A DNA stretch of 64,000 bases from assembly GCF_001952855.1 (NCBI RefSeq), contig NZ_LPNO01000013.1:246970-310969 (forward strand), in the 5' to 3' direction. The notes below the pieces were generated by a model, which was not told the DNA's origin, did no database searches, and was given only the letters and a program-made list of their open reading frames with translations. Both the position numbers and the translations under genes were made by a program. Source of the stretch: Pseudomonas sp. ATCC PTA-122608 (GTDB taxonomy: Bacteria; Pseudomonadota; Gammaproteobacteria; Pseudomonadales; Pseudomonadaceae). How positions within the stretch are numbered: position 1 is the stretch's first letter; the number at the start of each line of letters is the position of its first letter. Positions 34,680 through 44,519 of the stretch are shown here, in pieces.

Positions 34680-36334
34680 TCCGTCGTCTATTGGCTGTAC
34701 TCGGCGCCTCGGCCTTTGCACCTGCCGTTTGGGCGGCAGATGCATTGACCGGCGAAGTGCATAAACAACCGCTGAATATCGCAGCGATCCTGATGTTCGT
34801 GGCCTTTGTTGGCGCGACCTTGTGCATCACCTACTGGGCGTCCAAGCGCAACAAGTCGGCGGCTGACTACTATGCGGCCGGCGGCAAGATCACCGGGTTC
34901 CAGAACGGTTTGGCGATTGCCGGTGACTACATGTCGGCGGCGTCCTTCCTGGGGATTTCCGCGCTGGTGTTCACCTCCGGCTACGACGGCCTGATCTACT
35001 CGATCGGCTTCCTGGTGGGCTGGCCGATCATTCTGTTCCTGATCGCCGAGCGCCTGCGTAACCTGGGTAAATACACCTTTGCCGACGTGGCGTCCTACCG
35101 CCTCGGGCAAACCCAGATCCGCAGCCTGTCGGCGTGCGGTTCGCTGGTGGTGGTGGCGTTCTACCTGATCGCGCAGATGGTCGGCGCGGGCAAGCTGATC
35201 CAGCTGTTGTTCGGCCTTGATTACCACGTTGCGGTAATCCTGGTGGGCATCCTGATGTGCCTCTATGTGTTGTTCGGCGGCATGCTGGCGACCACCTGGG
35301 TACAGATCATCAAGGCAGTGCTGCTGCTGTCCGGTGCCTCGTTCATGGCACTGATGGTGATGAAACACGTCAACTTCGACTTCAACATGCTGTTTGCCGA
35401 GGCGATCAAGGTTCACCCTAAAGGTGAAGCGATCATGAGCCCGGGCGGCCTGGTGAAAGACCCGATTTCGGCGTTCTCCCTCGGCCTGGCACTGATGTTT
35501 GGTACCGCTGGCCTGCCGCACATCCTGATGCGCTTCTTCACCGTGAGTGACGCGAAGGAAGCTCGCAAGAGCGTGCTGTATGCCACTGGCTTCATCGGCT
35601 ACTTCTATATCCTGACCTTTATCATCGGCTTTGGCGCGATCCTGCTGGTCAGCACCAACCCGGCGTTCAAGGATGCTGCAGGTGCCTTGCTCGGCGGTAA
35701 CAACATGGCGGCGGTGCATCTGGCCAACGCGGTGGGCGGCAGTATTTTCCTGGGCTTCATCTCGGCCGTGGCGTTTGCCACCATCCTGGCAGTGGTTGCC
35801 GGTTTGACCCTGGCGGGTGCTTCGGCGGTGTCCCATGACCTGTACGCCAGCGTGATCAAGAAAGGTAAGGCCAACGAGAAGGATGAGATTCGCGTATCGA
35901 AGATCACCACCATCGCCCTGGCAGTGCTGGCGATTGGCTTGGGTATCCTGTTTGAGAGCCAGAACATCGCGTTCATGGTGGGCCTGGCGTTCTCCATTGC
36001 GGCGAGCTGTAACTTCCCGGTGCTGCTGCTTTCCATGTACTGGAAAAATCTCACCACCCGCGGTGCAATGATTGGTGGCTGGTTGGGCTTGGTCAGTGCC
36101 GTTGGCCTGATGATCCTCGGCCCGACCATCTGGGTCTCGATCCTGCACCATGAGAAGGCGATTTTCCCTTACGAGTACCCGGCGCTGTTCTCGATGATCA
36201 TTGCGTTCGTCGGTATCTGGTTCTTCTCCATCACCGACAAATCGGCGGCGGCAGAGAAGGAACGTGCGTTGTACTTCCCGCAGTTTGTGCGTTCGCAGAC
36301 GGGTCTTGGGGCGAGTGGGGCGGTTTCTCACTAA
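34676..36334 (+). CDS. actP: Cation/acetate symporter ActP
   Basis: 552-residue sodium:solute symporter (SSSF) with a signal-like first segment ([17 protein letters not shown]) and about 13 membrane helices. Family signatures: [55 protein letters not shown] segment, [54 protein letters not shown]. It takes up acetate and related short carboxylates; pyruvate or glycolate are possible for close relatives. The ATG at 34676 overlaps the DUF485 stop. A strong terminator follows at 36375. Genes for acetyl-CoA synthetase are not nearby. Confidence 0.93.
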   Translation: MIRRLLAVLGASAFAPAVWAADALTGEVHKQPLNIAAILMFVAFVGATLCITYWASKRNKSAADYYAAGGKITGFQNGLAIAGDYMSAASFLGISALVFTSGYDGLIYSIGFLVGWPIILFLIAERLRNLGKYTFADVASYRLGQTQIRSLSACGSLVVVAFYLIAQMVGAGKLIQLLFGLDYHVAVILVGILMCLYVLFGGMLATTWVQIIKAVLLLSGASFMALMVMKHVNFDFNMLFAEAIKVHPKGEAIMSPGGLVKDPISAFSLGLALMFGTAGLPHILMRFFTVSDAKEARKSVLYATGFIGYFYILTFIIGFGAILLVSTNPAFKDAAGALLGGNNMAAVHLANAVGGSIFLGFISAVAFATILAVVAGLTLAGASAVSHDLYASVIKKGKANEKDEIRVSKITTIALAVLAIGLGILFESQNIAFMVGLAFSIAASCNFPVLLLSMYWKNLTTRGAMIGGWLGLVSAVGLMILGPTIWVSILHHEKAIFPYEYPALFSMIIAFVGIWFFSITDKSAAAEKERALYFPQFVRSQTGLGASGAVSH

Positions 36335-36374
36335 GGGTTGTATCGAGATAGCTATATAAGTTGCACTGACAAAA

Positions 36375-36405
36375 ATGCCCCGGTCGAGAGACCGGGGCAT
36401 TTTTT
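36375..36405 (+). terminator. Rho-independent terminator after actP
   Basis: Perfect 11-base stem ATGCCCCGGTC / GACCGGGGCAT with loop GAGA, followed by six T residues, 41 bases after the actP stop. Confidence 0.92.
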
Positions 36406-36435
36406 ATGGGGAGAGCGGTGCATGGGGCACAAACA

Positions 36436-36463
36436 AATACGGCCTCCATAAGGAGGCCGTATT
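36436..36463 (-). terminator. Terminator of gltA
   Basis: Perfect 12-base stem AATACGGCCTCC / GGAGGCCGTATT with a 4-base loop, followed on the minus strand by TTTGTTTG. It lies 34 bases after the gltA stop, back-to-back with the actP terminator. Confidence 0.85.
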
Positions 36464-36496
36464 CGGTGCAGCTAAGCGGTTATCGCAAGACAATGC

Positions 36497-37786
36497 TTAT
36501 TTGCGGTCTTCCAGCTTGGTGATGTCACGCGACTCGTAGCCGGTGTACAGCTGGCGCGGGCGGCCAATCTTGTACGGGCTGGAGAGCATTTCTTTCCAGT
36601 GGGAGATCCAGCCCACGGTCCGCGCCAGGGCGAAGATCACGGTGAACATGCTGGTTGGAATGCCGATCGCCTTGAGGATGATCCCCGAGTAGAAGTCGAC
36701 GTTCGGGTACAGCGAGCGCTCGATGAAGTACGGGTCGGTCAGGGCGATCTCTTCCAGGCGCATGGCCAGTTCGAGTTGCGGATCGTTCTTGATCCCCAGT
36801 TCCTTCAGCACTTCGTCGCAGGTCTTCTTCATTACGGTGGCGCGCGGGTCGCGGTTCTTGTAGACCCGGTGACCGAAGCCCATCAACTTGAACGGATCGT
36901 TCTTGTCCTTGGCCTTGGCGATGAACTTGTCGATGTTCGAGACATCGCCGATTTCATCGAGCATGGTCAATACGGCTTCGTTCGCACCGCCGTGGGCAGG
37001 GCCCCACAGTGCGGCGATGCCGGCGGCGATACAGGCGAACGGGTTGGCACCCGAAGAGCCCGCCAGGCGCACGGTAGACGTCGAGGCGTTCTGTTCGTGG
37101 TCGGCGTGCAGGATAAAGATCTTGTCCATCGCGGCGGCCAGCACCGGGCTGATCGGTTTGATCTCGCACGGGGTGTTGAACATCATGTGCAGGAAGTTTT
37201 CCGCGTACGTCAGGTCGTTGCGCGGGTACATCATGGGTTGGCCCATGGAGTACTTGTAAACCATTGCGGCCAGGGTAGGCATCTTGGCAACCAGGCGGAT
37301 CGCGGAGATTTCGCGATGCTGCGGGTTATTGATGTCCAGGGAGTCGTGATAGAAGGCCGACAGGGCGCCGACTACGCCGCACATGACGGCCATCGGGTGG
37401 GCGTCGCGACGGAAGCCGTTGAAGAAGGTCTTCAACTGCTCGTGAACCATGGTGTGGTTCTTCACGGTGCTGACAAACTGGGCCTTTTGCTCAGCTGTTG
37501 GCAATTCGCCATTAAGCAGCAGGTAGCAGGTTTCCAGGTAGTCCGACTGTTCAGCAAGCTGTTCGATCGGGTAACCGCGGTGCAGCAAGATACCGTTATC
37601 ACCGTCGATATAGGTGATCTTCGACTCGCAAGAGGCGGTCGACATGAAGCCTGGGTCGAATGTAAAACGGCCCGTGGCCGTCAGGCCCCGTACGTCGATA
37701 ACATCGGGACCAACGGTGCCGGTTAAAATGGGCAGCTCGACGGGGGCTGCGCCCTCGATGATCAACTGCGCTTTTTTGTCAGCCAT
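36497..37786 (-). CDS. gltA: Citrate synthase
   Basis: 429-residue type II hexameric citrate synthase, making citrate from oxaloacetate and acetyl-CoA at the entry of the TCA cycle. Visible: the N-terminal beta-rich domain starting [37 protein letters not shown] region, catalytic His-bearing [25 protein letters not shown] and [13 protein letters not shown], and [18 protein letters not shown]. The N-terminal domain is the NADH-regulated type found in Gram-negative bacteria. The ATG follows AGGAGG. It is divergent from sdhC. A promoter with TTGACA and TATAGT boxes lies 59-86 bases upstream. Its terminator is at 36436-36463. Confidence 0.97.
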   Translation of the reverse strand: MADKKAQLIIEGAAPVELPILTGTVGPDVIDVRGLTATGRFTFDPGFMSTASCESKITYIDGDNGILLHRGYPIEQLAEQSDYLETCYLLLNGELPTAEQKAQFVSTVKNHTMVHEQLKTFFNGFRRDAHPMAVMCGVVGALSAFYHDSLDINNPQHREISAIRLVAKMPTLAAMVYKYSMGQPMMYPRNDLTYAENFLHMMFNTPCEIKPISPVLAAAMDKIFILHADHEQNASTSTVRLAGSSGANPFACIAAGIAALWGPAHGGANEAVLTMLDEIGDVSNIDKFIAKAKDKNDPFKLMGFGHRVYKNRDPRATVMKKTCDEVLKELGIKNDPQLELAMRLEEIALTDPYFIERSLYPNVDFYSGIILKAIGIPTSMFTVIFALARTVGWISHWKEMLSSPYKIGRPRQLYTGYESRDITKLEDRK

Positions 37787-37844
37787 GTGGCCTCCTATTT
37801 ATGCTTCAAATCATCAGACAGACCCCCCACGCAGGGCCCGCACC

Positions 37845-37872
37845 ACTATAGTGAGATAAATTCAGATGTCAA
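37845..37872 (-). promoter_or_regulatory. sigma70-type promoter of gltA
   Basis: On the minus strand TTGACA, a 16-base spacer, then TATAGT. The start point would be about 37838, roughly 50 bases before the gltA ATG. The -35 box is the exact consensus. Confidence 0.7.
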
Positions 37873-37986
37873 TTTGCCTAAAGTCTTGCTCCAGAAGGCT
37901 TTAACCGTACTTTTTCCTCGAAATTACCTGCCGTTTACGCCTTTTATGCCGCCAGCGCAATGCGCTATTAGGGTGAGGAGTGCGCG

Positions 37987-38015
37987 TTGTCATTAGTTGC
38001 CTAACTGTCTATACT
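37987..38015 (+). promoter_or_regulatory. sigma70-type promoter of the sdh-suc operon
   Basis: TTGTCA, a 17-base spacer, then TATACT. Both boxes match the consensus at five of six positions. Transcription would start near 38022, leaving a leader of about 130 bases before the sdhC GTG. Confidence 0.65.
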
Positions 38016-38149
38016 CGGCCTCCGACCGCCAGGGGCTTTTGGGCCCGTTTTGATGGGGGTCGCACTCCCTGGGTGGTGGTTACCTGACCAGTGCACTCCC
38101 CAACAACTTTGCCCTGATTGTTAGGGGCTCTTCAGTGTGAAAAAAAGCC

Positions 38150-38524
38150 GTGAATAGCCAACGACCTGTAAACCTAGACCTAAGGACCATCAAACTCCCC
38201 ATCACCGGCGTAACGTCATTCCTGCACCGTGTATCCGGCATCATCCTGTTTCTTGGCCTGGGCATCATGCTTTATGCATTGAGCAAATCCCTGGGTTCGG
38301 AAGAAGGGTACGCCGAGGTGAAGGCATGCTTGACCAGTCCGCTGGCCAAATTCGTCGCCTGGGGCCTCCTGTCCGCTCTGCTTTATCACCTTGTGGCCGG
38401 TATTCGCCACTTGATCATGGACATGGGTATCGGTGAGACGCTGGAAGGCGGCAAGCTGGGCTCGAAAATCGTCATCGCCATTTCCGTGGTGCTGATCGTT
38501 CTGGCGGGAGTTTGGATATGGTAA
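38150..38524 (+). CDS. sdhC: Succinate dehydrogenase cytochrome b556 subunit
   Basis: 124-residue membrane anchor of complex II with three helices. The N-terminus MNSQRPVNLDLRTIKLPITG is characteristic of Pseudomonas SdhC. It is followed by SFLHRVSGIILFLGLG, where Ser and Arg line the quinone site, and LLYHLVAGIRHLIMDMG, which holds the haem-ligand His. The start codon is GTG at 38150. It overlaps sdhD by seven bases. First gene of the sdhCDAB-sucAB-lpdG-sucCD series, which encodes the succinate end of the TCA cycle. Confidence 0.96.
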   Translation: MNSQRPVNLDLRTIKLPITGVTSFLHRVSGIILFLGLGIMLYALSKSLGSEEGYAEVKACLTSPLAKFVAWGLLSALLYHLVAGIRHLIMDMGIGETLEGGKLGSKIVIAISVVLIVLAGVWIW

Positions 38525-38886
38525 CCAGCGTTACGAACCTGTCGCGTTCGGGCCTCTATGACTGGATGGCGCAACGTGTGTCTGCGGTTGTTCTCGCGGC
38601 TTATTTCATCTTCCTGATCGGGTACCTCGCGGCGAACCCTGGCATTGGCTACGCCCAATGGCACGGCCTGTTCGCTCACAACGGGATGCGCATCTTCAGT
38701 CTGCTGGCCCTTGTAGCCCTGGGCGCTCACGCCTGGGTTGGCATGTGGACCATCGCGACCGACTACCTGACGCCAATGGCGCTGGGCAAGTCCGCGACAG
38801 CAGTACGGTTTCTCTTCCAGGCAGTATGCGGCGTTGCGATGTTCGCTTACTTCGTCTGGGGTGTGCAGATTCTTTGGGGTATCTGA
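38518..38886 (+). CDS. sdhD: Succinate dehydrogenase membrane anchor subunit
   Basis: 122-residue second membrane anchor with three helices (VSAVVLAAYFIFLIGYLA, IFSLLALVALGAHAWVGMWTI, AVRFLFQAVCGVAMFAYFVWGV). The GLYDWMAQRVSAV segment near the start and the HAWVGMW segment with a conserved His match SdhD. The ATG at 38518 lies inside the end of sdhC (ATGGTAA), so the anchors are translationally coupled. It precedes sdhA by three bases. Together with SdhC it binds haem b and ubiquinone. Confidence 0.95.
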   Translation: MVTSVTNLSRSGLYDWMAQRVSAVVLAAYFIFLIGYLAANPGIGYAQWHGLFAHNGMRIFSLLALVALGAHAWVGMWTIATDYLTPMALGKSATAVRFLFQAVCGVAMFAYFVWGVQILWGI

Positions 38887-38889
38887 TTC

Positions 38890-40665
38890 ATGGCTAACAC
38901 AGTTAATACGCTTTCATTCGACGCCATCATCATTGGCGGCGGCGGTGCCGGCATGCGCGCTGCGCTGCAACTGGCCCAGGGCGGTCACAAGACTGCCGTG
39001 ATCACCAAGGTGTTCCCGACCCGTTCCCACACCGTTTCGGCCCAGGGTGGCATCACTTGCGCCATCGCCTCCGCCGATCCAAACGATGACTGGCGCTGGC
39101 ACATGTACGATACCGTCAAGGGTTCCGACTATATCGGTGACCAGGACGCTATCGAATACATGTGCTCCGTCGGCCCGGAAGCGGTCTTCGAGCTGGAACA
39201 CATGGGTCTGCCGTTCTCCCGTACCGAACAGGGTCGCATCTACCAGCGTCCGTTCGGCGGTCAGTCCAAAGACTTCGGTAAGGGTGGCCAGGCCGCTCGT
39301 ACCTGCGCCGCAGCCGACCGTACCGGTCACGCGCTGTTGCACACCCTGTACCAGGCCAACCTGAAGGCCGGCACCGTATTCCTCAACGAATACTACGGCG
39401 TCGACCTGGTGAAGAACGAAGACGGTGCCTTTGTAGGCATGATCGTTATCTGCATCGAAACCGGCGAAACCTCTTACGTGCGGGCTAACGCCACCGTATT
39501 GGCCACCGGCGGTGCAGGTCGTATCTACTCTTCTACTACCAACGCCCTGATCAACACCGGTGACGGTATCGGCATGGCCCTGCGTGCAGGCGTCCCGGTA
39601 CAAGACATCGAAATGTGGCAGTTCCACCCGACCGGCATCGCCGGCGCCGGTGTACTGGTTACAGAAGGTTGCCGTGGTGAAGGTGGTTACCTGATCAACA
39701 AGAACGGCGAGCGTTTCATGGAGCGTTATGCTCCGAACGCCAAAGACCTTGCCGGTCGTGACGTTGTAGCCCGTTCCATGGTTAAAGAGATCATCGCCGG
39801 TAACGGCTGTGGTCCTGATGGCGACCACGTAATGCTGAAACTCGATCACCTCGGTGAAGAAGTTCTGCACAGTCGTCTGCCAGGCATCATGGAGCTGTCC
39901 AAGACCTTTGCCCACGTTGACCCGGCTGTTGCGCCGATCCCGGTTGTTCCAACTTGCCACTATATGATGGGCGGCGTTGCCACCAACATTCATGGCCAGG
40001 CGATCACCCAGGACGCCGACGGCGTTGACCAGATCATCCCTGGTCTGTTCGCGGTAGGTGAAGTGGCTTGCGTATCGGTTCACGGTGCCAACCGTCTGGG
40101 CGGCAACTCGTTGCTCGACCTGGTGGTATTCGGTCGCGCCGCCGGCCTGTTCCTGGAGCAGACCCTGAAGGAAGGCGTTGATTACGCTCGTCCACGCCAG
40201 TCCGACATCGACGCTGCCCTGGCGCGTCTGGATGGCTTGAACTCGCGTACCGACGGCGAAGACGTTGCTTCCCTGCGCAAAGAGCTGCAAAGCTGCATGC
40301 AGAACTACTTCGGTGTGTTCCGTACCGGCGAATACATGCAGAAAGGTATTGCCCAGTTGGCTGACCTGCGTAAGCGCATCGCCAACGTCAAGATCAACGA
40401 TAAGAGCCAGGCGTTCAACACCGCTCGTATCGAAGCCCTTGAGCTGCAAAACCTGCTGGAAGTGGCTGAAGCAACTGCCATCGCTGCAGAAGTTCGCAAA
40501 GAGTCCCGCGGCGCTCACGCCCGTGAAGACTTCGAAGAACGCGACGACGTTAACTGGCTGTGCCACACCCTGTACTTCCCGGGTGACAAGCGCGTAGCTA
40601 AGCGTGCCGTGAACTTCTCGCCAAAAACAGTCCCTACGTTTGAACCAATGATTCGGACTTATTAA
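38890..40665 (+). CDS. sdhA: Succinate dehydrogenase flavoprotein subunit
   Basis: 591-residue catalytic subunit that oxidises succinate to fumarate with covalently bound FAD. The dinucleotide motif is [17 protein letters not shown] (residues 13-29), the FAD-attachment His47 is in [11 protein letters not shown], and active-site segments include [37 protein letters not shown] and [22 protein letters not shown]. The C-terminal segment [19 protein letters not shown] is typical. The coding sequence is rich in GTT, GCT and CGT codons compared with nearby accessory genes, as expected for a highly expressed gene. A long open frame on the opposite strand is a shadow. Confidence 0.97.
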   Translation: MANTVNTLSFDAIIIGGGGAGMRAALQLAQGGHKTAVITKVFPTRSHTVSAQGGITCAIASADPNDDWRWHMYDTVKGSDYIGDQDAIEYMCSVGPEAVFELEHMGLPFSRTEQGRIYQRPFGGQSKDFGKGGQAARTCAAADRTGHALLHTLYQANLKAGTVFLNEYYGVDLVKNEDGAFVGMIVICIETGETSYVRANATVLATGGAGRIYSSTTNALINTGDGIGMALRAGVPVQDIEMWQFHPTGIAGAGVLVTEGCRGEGGYLINKNGERFMERYAPNAKDLAGRDVVARSMVKEIIAGNGCGPDGDHVMLKLDHLGEEVLHSRLPGIMELSKTFAHVDPAVAPIPVVPTCHYMMGGVATNIHGQAITQDADGVDQIIPGLFAVGEVACVSVHGANRLGGNSLLDLVVFGRAAGLFLEQTLKEGVDYARPRQSDIDAALARLDGLNSRTDGEDVASLRKELQSCMQNYFGVFRTGEYMQKGIAQLADLRKRIANVKINDKSQAFNTARIEALELQNLLEVAEATAIAAEVRKESRGAHAREDFEERDDVNWLCHTLYFPGDKRVAKRAVNFSPKTVPTFEPMIRTY

Positions 40666-40676
40666 GGGTGGCCGAT

Positions 40677-41381
40677 ATGTTGAAAGTCAGTGTTTATCGC
40701 TACAACCCTGATCAGGACGCCGCGCCGTTCATGCAGGAATTCCAGGTCAATACCGGTGGTAAAGACCTGATGGTGCTGGACGTACTGGCCTTGGTTAAAG
40801 AGCAGGACGAAGGTTTCTCCTATCGTCGCTCTTGCCGTGAAGGTGTCTGCGGTTCCGACGGCATGAACATCAACGGCAAAAACGGCCTGGCGTGCATCAC
40901 GCCGCTGTCTGCCGTGGTTAAAGGCAACAAGCTGATCGTTCGTCCACTGCCAGGTTTGCCGGTTATCCGTGACCTGGTCGTCGATATGAGCATCTTCTAC
41001 AAACAATACGAAAAGGTTAAGCCATTCCTGCTGAACGACACTCCGGCTCCGGCCATCGAGCGTCTTCAGACTCCGGAAGAGCGCGAGAAGCTGGACGGTC
41101 TGTACGAGTGCATCCTGTGCGCTTGCTGCTCGACTTCCTGCCCGTCCTTCTGGTGGAACCCCGACAAGTTCCTGGGCCCAGCTGCCCTGCTGCAAGCGTA
41201 CCGCTTCCTGGCAGACAGCCGTGATACCAAGACTGCCGAGCGTCTGGCTTCACTGGATGACCCGTTCAGCGTATTCCGCTGCCGCGGGATCATGAACTGC
41301 GTCAACGTATGTCCTAAAGGCCTGAACCCGACTAAGGCCATTGGTCACGTACGTAGCATGCTGCTGCAAAGCGGCGTGTAA
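40677..41381 (+). CDS. sdhB: Succinate dehydrogenase iron-sulfur subunit
   Basis: 234-residue electron-transfer subunit. The [2Fe-2S] ligands are Cys53, Cys58, Asp61 and Cys73 (RSCREGVCGSDGM and LACITP); Asp in place of the third Cys is normal for bacterial SdhB. The C-terminal ferredoxin-like domain has CILCACCSTSCPSFWW and CRGIMNCVNVCPKG for the [4Fe-4S] and [3Fe-4S] clusters. The ATG at 40677 is well spaced from AAGGGTGG; a GTG at 40668 overlaps that site and was rejected. It is followed by 262 bases before sucA without a clear terminator. Confidence 0.96.
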   Translation: MLKVSVYRYNPDQDAAPFMQEFQVNTGGKDLMVLDVLALVKEQDEGFSYRRSCREGVCGSDGMNINGKNGLACITPLSAVVKGNKLIVRPLPGLPVIRDLVVDMSIFYKQYEKVKPFLLNDTPAPAIERLQTPEEREKLDGLYECILCACCSTSCPSFWWNPDKFLGPAALLQAYRFLADSRDTKTAERLASLDDPFSVFRCRGIMNCVNVCPKGLNPTKAIGHVRSMLLQSGV

Positions 41382-41643
41382 CCGACGTTGTAGTAAAAGC
41401 AGGACCGTTGTGCCCGTAGATGCTACGGCGCAGGCTTCAACCGGCGCCGTAGTTTTAACTTGAGCAGCGACTTACAAAGACGCGGCTCTTATTTTGAAGA
41501 AATGAGACAAGCAGGGGCATTCGGGTTGGTACCCGAACTATCAGCGTGATCCTAAGTGGCTTGTTTTGGTCGCTGCACTTGGCCTTTTGCAAGCAAACTC
41601 GGTGTTTTCGCCGGTGGTGTCCCCAAATCGAGGGTGACCAAGC

Positions 41644-44475
41644 ATGCAAGAAAGCGTGATGCAGCGCATGTGGAACAGCGGCTATCTTTCAGGTGGTAAC
41701 GCTGCCTATGTGGAAGAGCTTTATGAGCTCTACCTGCACGACCCTAACGCTGTGCCAGAAGAATGGCGCACCAAATTTCAGACGTTGTCTTCAGACGGCA
41801 ACGCTGCCACCGATGTATCGCACGCAACAATTCGCGATCAGTTCGTGCTGCTGGCAAAGAACCAGCGCCGCGCCCAGCCGGTTTCCGCCGGTAGCGTGAG
41901 CAGTGAGCACGAGAAGAAGCAAGTTGAAGTACTGCGACTGATCCAGGCCTACCGTATGCGTGGCCACCAGGCAGCCCAGCTTGACCCGCTGGGGCTGTGG
42001 CAGCGTCCTGCACCTGCAGACCTGTCGATCAATCATTACGGCTTGACCAATGCCGATCTTGATACGACCTTCCGTGCCGGCGACCTGTTCATCGGCAAAG
42101 AGGAAGCGAGCCTACGCGAAATTCACGAAGCGTTGCAGCAGACATATTGCCGCACCATCGGTGCCGAATTTACGCACATCACTGATTCCGAGCAGCGCCA
42201 CTGGTTCCAGCACCGTCTTGAAGGCGTGCGTGGTCGCCCGGTGCTGTCTGCGGACGTCAAGAGCCACTTGCTCGAGCGCGTCACAGCAGCGGAAGGCCTG
42301 GAAAAATACCTGGGCACCAAATACCCGGGCACCAAGCGTTTCGGCCTGGAAGGCGGCGAAAGCCTGATCCCGATGCTCGACGAGCTGATCCAGCGTTCCG
42401 GTTCCTACGGCACCAAGGAAATCGTGATCGGCATGGCCCACCGTGGCCGCTTGAACGTGCTGGTCAACACCTTCGGCAAGAACCCGCGCGAGCTGTTCGA
42501 CGAGTTCGAAGGCAAGAAGAAGGTCGAGCTGGGTTCCGGTGACGTTAAATACCACCAGGGCTTCTCGTCCAACGTAATGACCACCGGCGGTGAAGTTCAC
42601 CTGGCCATGGCGTTCAACCCATCCCACCTGGAAATCGTTTCTCCAGTGGTCGAGGGGTCGGTACGTGCTCGCCAGGACCGTCGTAATGACTCCACCGGTG
42701 AGAAGGTCCTGCCGATTTCCATCCACGGCGACGCGGCATTCGCCGGTCAGGGCGTGGTCCTGGAAACCTTCCAGATGTCGCAGACTCGCGGCTTCAAGAC
42801 CGGCGGTACGGTTCACATCGTCATCAACAACCAGGTGGGCTTCACCATCAGCAACCCGCTGGACGCACGCTCTACCGAGTACGCGACCGACGTTGCCAAG
42901 ATGATTCAGGCGCCGATCCTCCATGTGAATGGTGATGATCCGGAAGCCGTGTTGTTCGTGACCCAGTTGGCCATCGATTACCGCATGCAGTTCAAGCGTG
43001 ACGTGGTCATCGACCTGGTCTGCTACCGTCGTCGCGGTCACAACGAAGCGGATGAGCCTAGCGGCACCCAACCGTTGATGTACCAGCAAATCACCAAGCA
43101 GCGCACCACCCGTGAACTGTATGCCGATAGCCTGATCAAGGCCGGCGTGGTGGACGATGCACGTGTTCAGGCGAAGATCGATGAATACCGCAACGCGCTG
43201 GATAACGGTCTGCATGTAGTAAAAAGCCTGGTTAAAGAGCCGAACAAAGAGCTGTTCGTTGACTGGCGTCCGTACCTGGGCCACGCCTGGACTGCGCGTC
43301 ACGACACCTCGTTCGATCTGAAAACCCTGCAGGAACTGTCGGCCAAGCTGCTGGAAATTCCAGACGGTTTCGTCGTACAGCGCCAGGTTGCGAAGATCTA
43401 CGAAGACCGTCAGAAGATGCAAGCCGGCGGCCTGCCGATCAACTGGGGTTACGCTGAAACCATGGCGTACGCGACCCTGGCGTTCGAAGGTCACCCGATT
43501 CGCATGACCGGCCAGGACATCGGCCGGGGTACGTTCTCGCACCGTCACGCTGTGTTGCACAACCAGAAAGACGCGGGTACCTACATCCCGTTGCAGAACC
43601 TGTACGAAGGCCAGCCACGTTTCGACCTGTACGATTCGTTCCTGTCCGAAGAAGCCGTACTGGCGTTCGAATACGGTTACTCGACCACCACGCCTCAGGC
43701 GCTGGTGATCTGGGAAGCCCAGTTCGGCGACTTCGCCAACGGTGCCCAGGTGGTTATCGACCAGTTCATCACCAGCGGCGAGCACAAGTGGGGCCGTCTG
43801 TGCGGTCTGACCATGCTGCTGCCACACGGTTATGAAGGTCAGGGTCCGGAGCACTCCTCGGCCCGTCTGGAGCGTTACCTGCAATTGTGTGCCGAGCACA
43901 ACATTCAGGTGTGCGTGCCGACTACCCCGGCCCAGATCTACCACTTGCTGCGTCGCCAGGTGATCCGCCCGCTGCGCAAGCCGCTGGTAGTGCTGACCCC
44001 GAAATCGCTGTTGCGTCATAAATTGGCCATCTCGACCCTGGAAGATCTGGCGGATGGTTCGTTCCAGACCGTTATTTCAGAAATCGACACCCTGGACGCG
44101 GCCAAGGTCACTCGCCTGATCCTGTGCAGCGGCAAGGTTTACTACGACTTGCTGGAAAAACGCCGTAGCGAGGGCCGCGAAGACATCGCCATCGTGCGGA
44201 TCGAGCAGCTTTACCCGTTCCCGGAAGACGACCTGATGGAGGCCATCGCGCCTTACACCAACCTCACCAACGCGGTGTGGTGTCAGGAAGAACCGATGAA
44301 CCAGGGCGCTTGGTACAGCAGTCAGCATCATCTGCGTCGCAGCATCGGCAACCACAAAAAGGCCCTGGGCCTGGAGTACGCCGGTCGTGATGCTTCTGCT
44401 GCACCTGCGTGTGGTTATGCGTCGATGCACGCCGAACAGCAGGAAAAACTGCTGAAAGATGCTTTCACTGTTTAA
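41644..44475 (+). CDS. sucA: 2-oxoglutarate dehydrogenase E1 component
   Basis: 943-residue ThDP-dependent decarboxylase, first component of the 2-oxoglutarate dehydrogenase complex. N-terminal lipoyl-domain-binding segment (MWNSGYLSGGNAAYVEELYELYL), then TKRFGLEGGESLIPMLDELI, MAHRGRLNVLVN, the ThDP motif with GDAAFAGQGVVLETFQMSQ...NNQVGFTIS, and the transketolase-like domain (GQDIGRGTFSHRHAVLHNQ). The C-terminal part ends GYASMHAEQQEKLLKDAF. ATG at 41644 follows GAGGGTG. It is followed 44 bases later by sucB. Codon choice suggests high expression. Confidence 0.97.
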   Translation: MQESVMQRMWNSGYLSGGNAAYVEELYELYLHDPNAVPEEWRTKFQTLSSDGNAATDVSHATIRDQFVLLAKNQRRAQPVSAGSVSSEHEKKQVEVLRLIQAYRMRGHQAAQLDPLGLWQRPAPADLSINHYGLTNADLDTTFRAGDLFIGKEEASLREIHEALQQTYCRTIGAEFTHITDSEQRHWFQHRLEGVRGRPVLSADVKSHLLERVTAAEGLEKYLGTKYPGTKRFGLEGGESLIPMLDELIQRSGSYGTKEIVIGMAHRGRLNVLVNTFGKNPRELFDEFEGKKKVELGSGDVKYHQGFSSNVMTTGGEVHLAMAFNPSHLEIVSPVVEGSVRARQDRRNDSTGEKVLPISIHGDAAFAGQGVVLETFQMSQTRGFKTGGTVHIVINNQVGFTISNPLDARSTEYATDVAKMIQAPILHVNGDDPEAVLFVTQLAIDYRMQFKRDVVIDLVCYRRRGHNEADEPSGTQPLMYQQITKQRTTRELYADSLIKAGVVDDARVQAKIDEYRNALDNGLHVVKSLVKEPNKELFVDWRPYLGHAWTARHDTSFDLKTLQELSAKLLEIPDGFVVQRQVAKIYEDRQKMQAGGLPINWGYAETMAYATLAFEGHPIRMTGQDIGRGTFSHRHAVLHNQKDAGTYIPLQNLYEGQPRFDLYDSFLSEEAVLAFEYGYSTTTPQALVIWEAQFGDFANGAQVVIDQFITSGEHKWGRLCGLTMLLPHGYEGQGPEHSSARLERYLQLCAEHNIQVCVPTTPAQIYHLLRRQVIRPLRKPLVVLTPKSLLRHKLAISTLEDLADGSFQTVISEIDTLDAAKVTRLILCSGKVYYDLLEKRRSEGREDIAIVRIEQLYPFPEDDLMEAIAPYTNLTNAVWCQEEPMNQGAWYSSQHHLRRSIGNHKKALGLEYAGRDASAAPACGYASMHAEQQEKLLKDAFTV

Positions 44476-44519
44476 CGCCTTCGCGCTGACTGAAACCGAA
44501 TTTTAAGGACCCACAGATA

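Larger units (their letters stand above)
37787..38149. other. 363-base divergent spacer between gltA and sdhC
   Basis: No gene. It holds one recognisable sigma70-like promoter for each direction (separate entries) and leaves a 134-base untranslated leader before sdhC. The central part around 37900-37985 is a candidate binding region for shared regulation, but no perfect long palindrome was found. Confidence 0.6.

Noticed and set aside
37841..37852. Palindrome CACTATAGTG as an operator
   Set aside because: It mostly coincides with the -10 box of the gltA promoter, so the symmetry can be explained without another site.
38914..40566. Open frame of 550 codons antisense to sdhA
   Set aside because: It shadows a well-supported gene. 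The translation shows no recognisable domain and no ribosome site of note.
42112..44019. Open frame of 635 codons antisense to sucA
   Set aside because: It lies wholly within sucA, has no family motifs, and arises from the codon bias of the strongly expressed sense gene.
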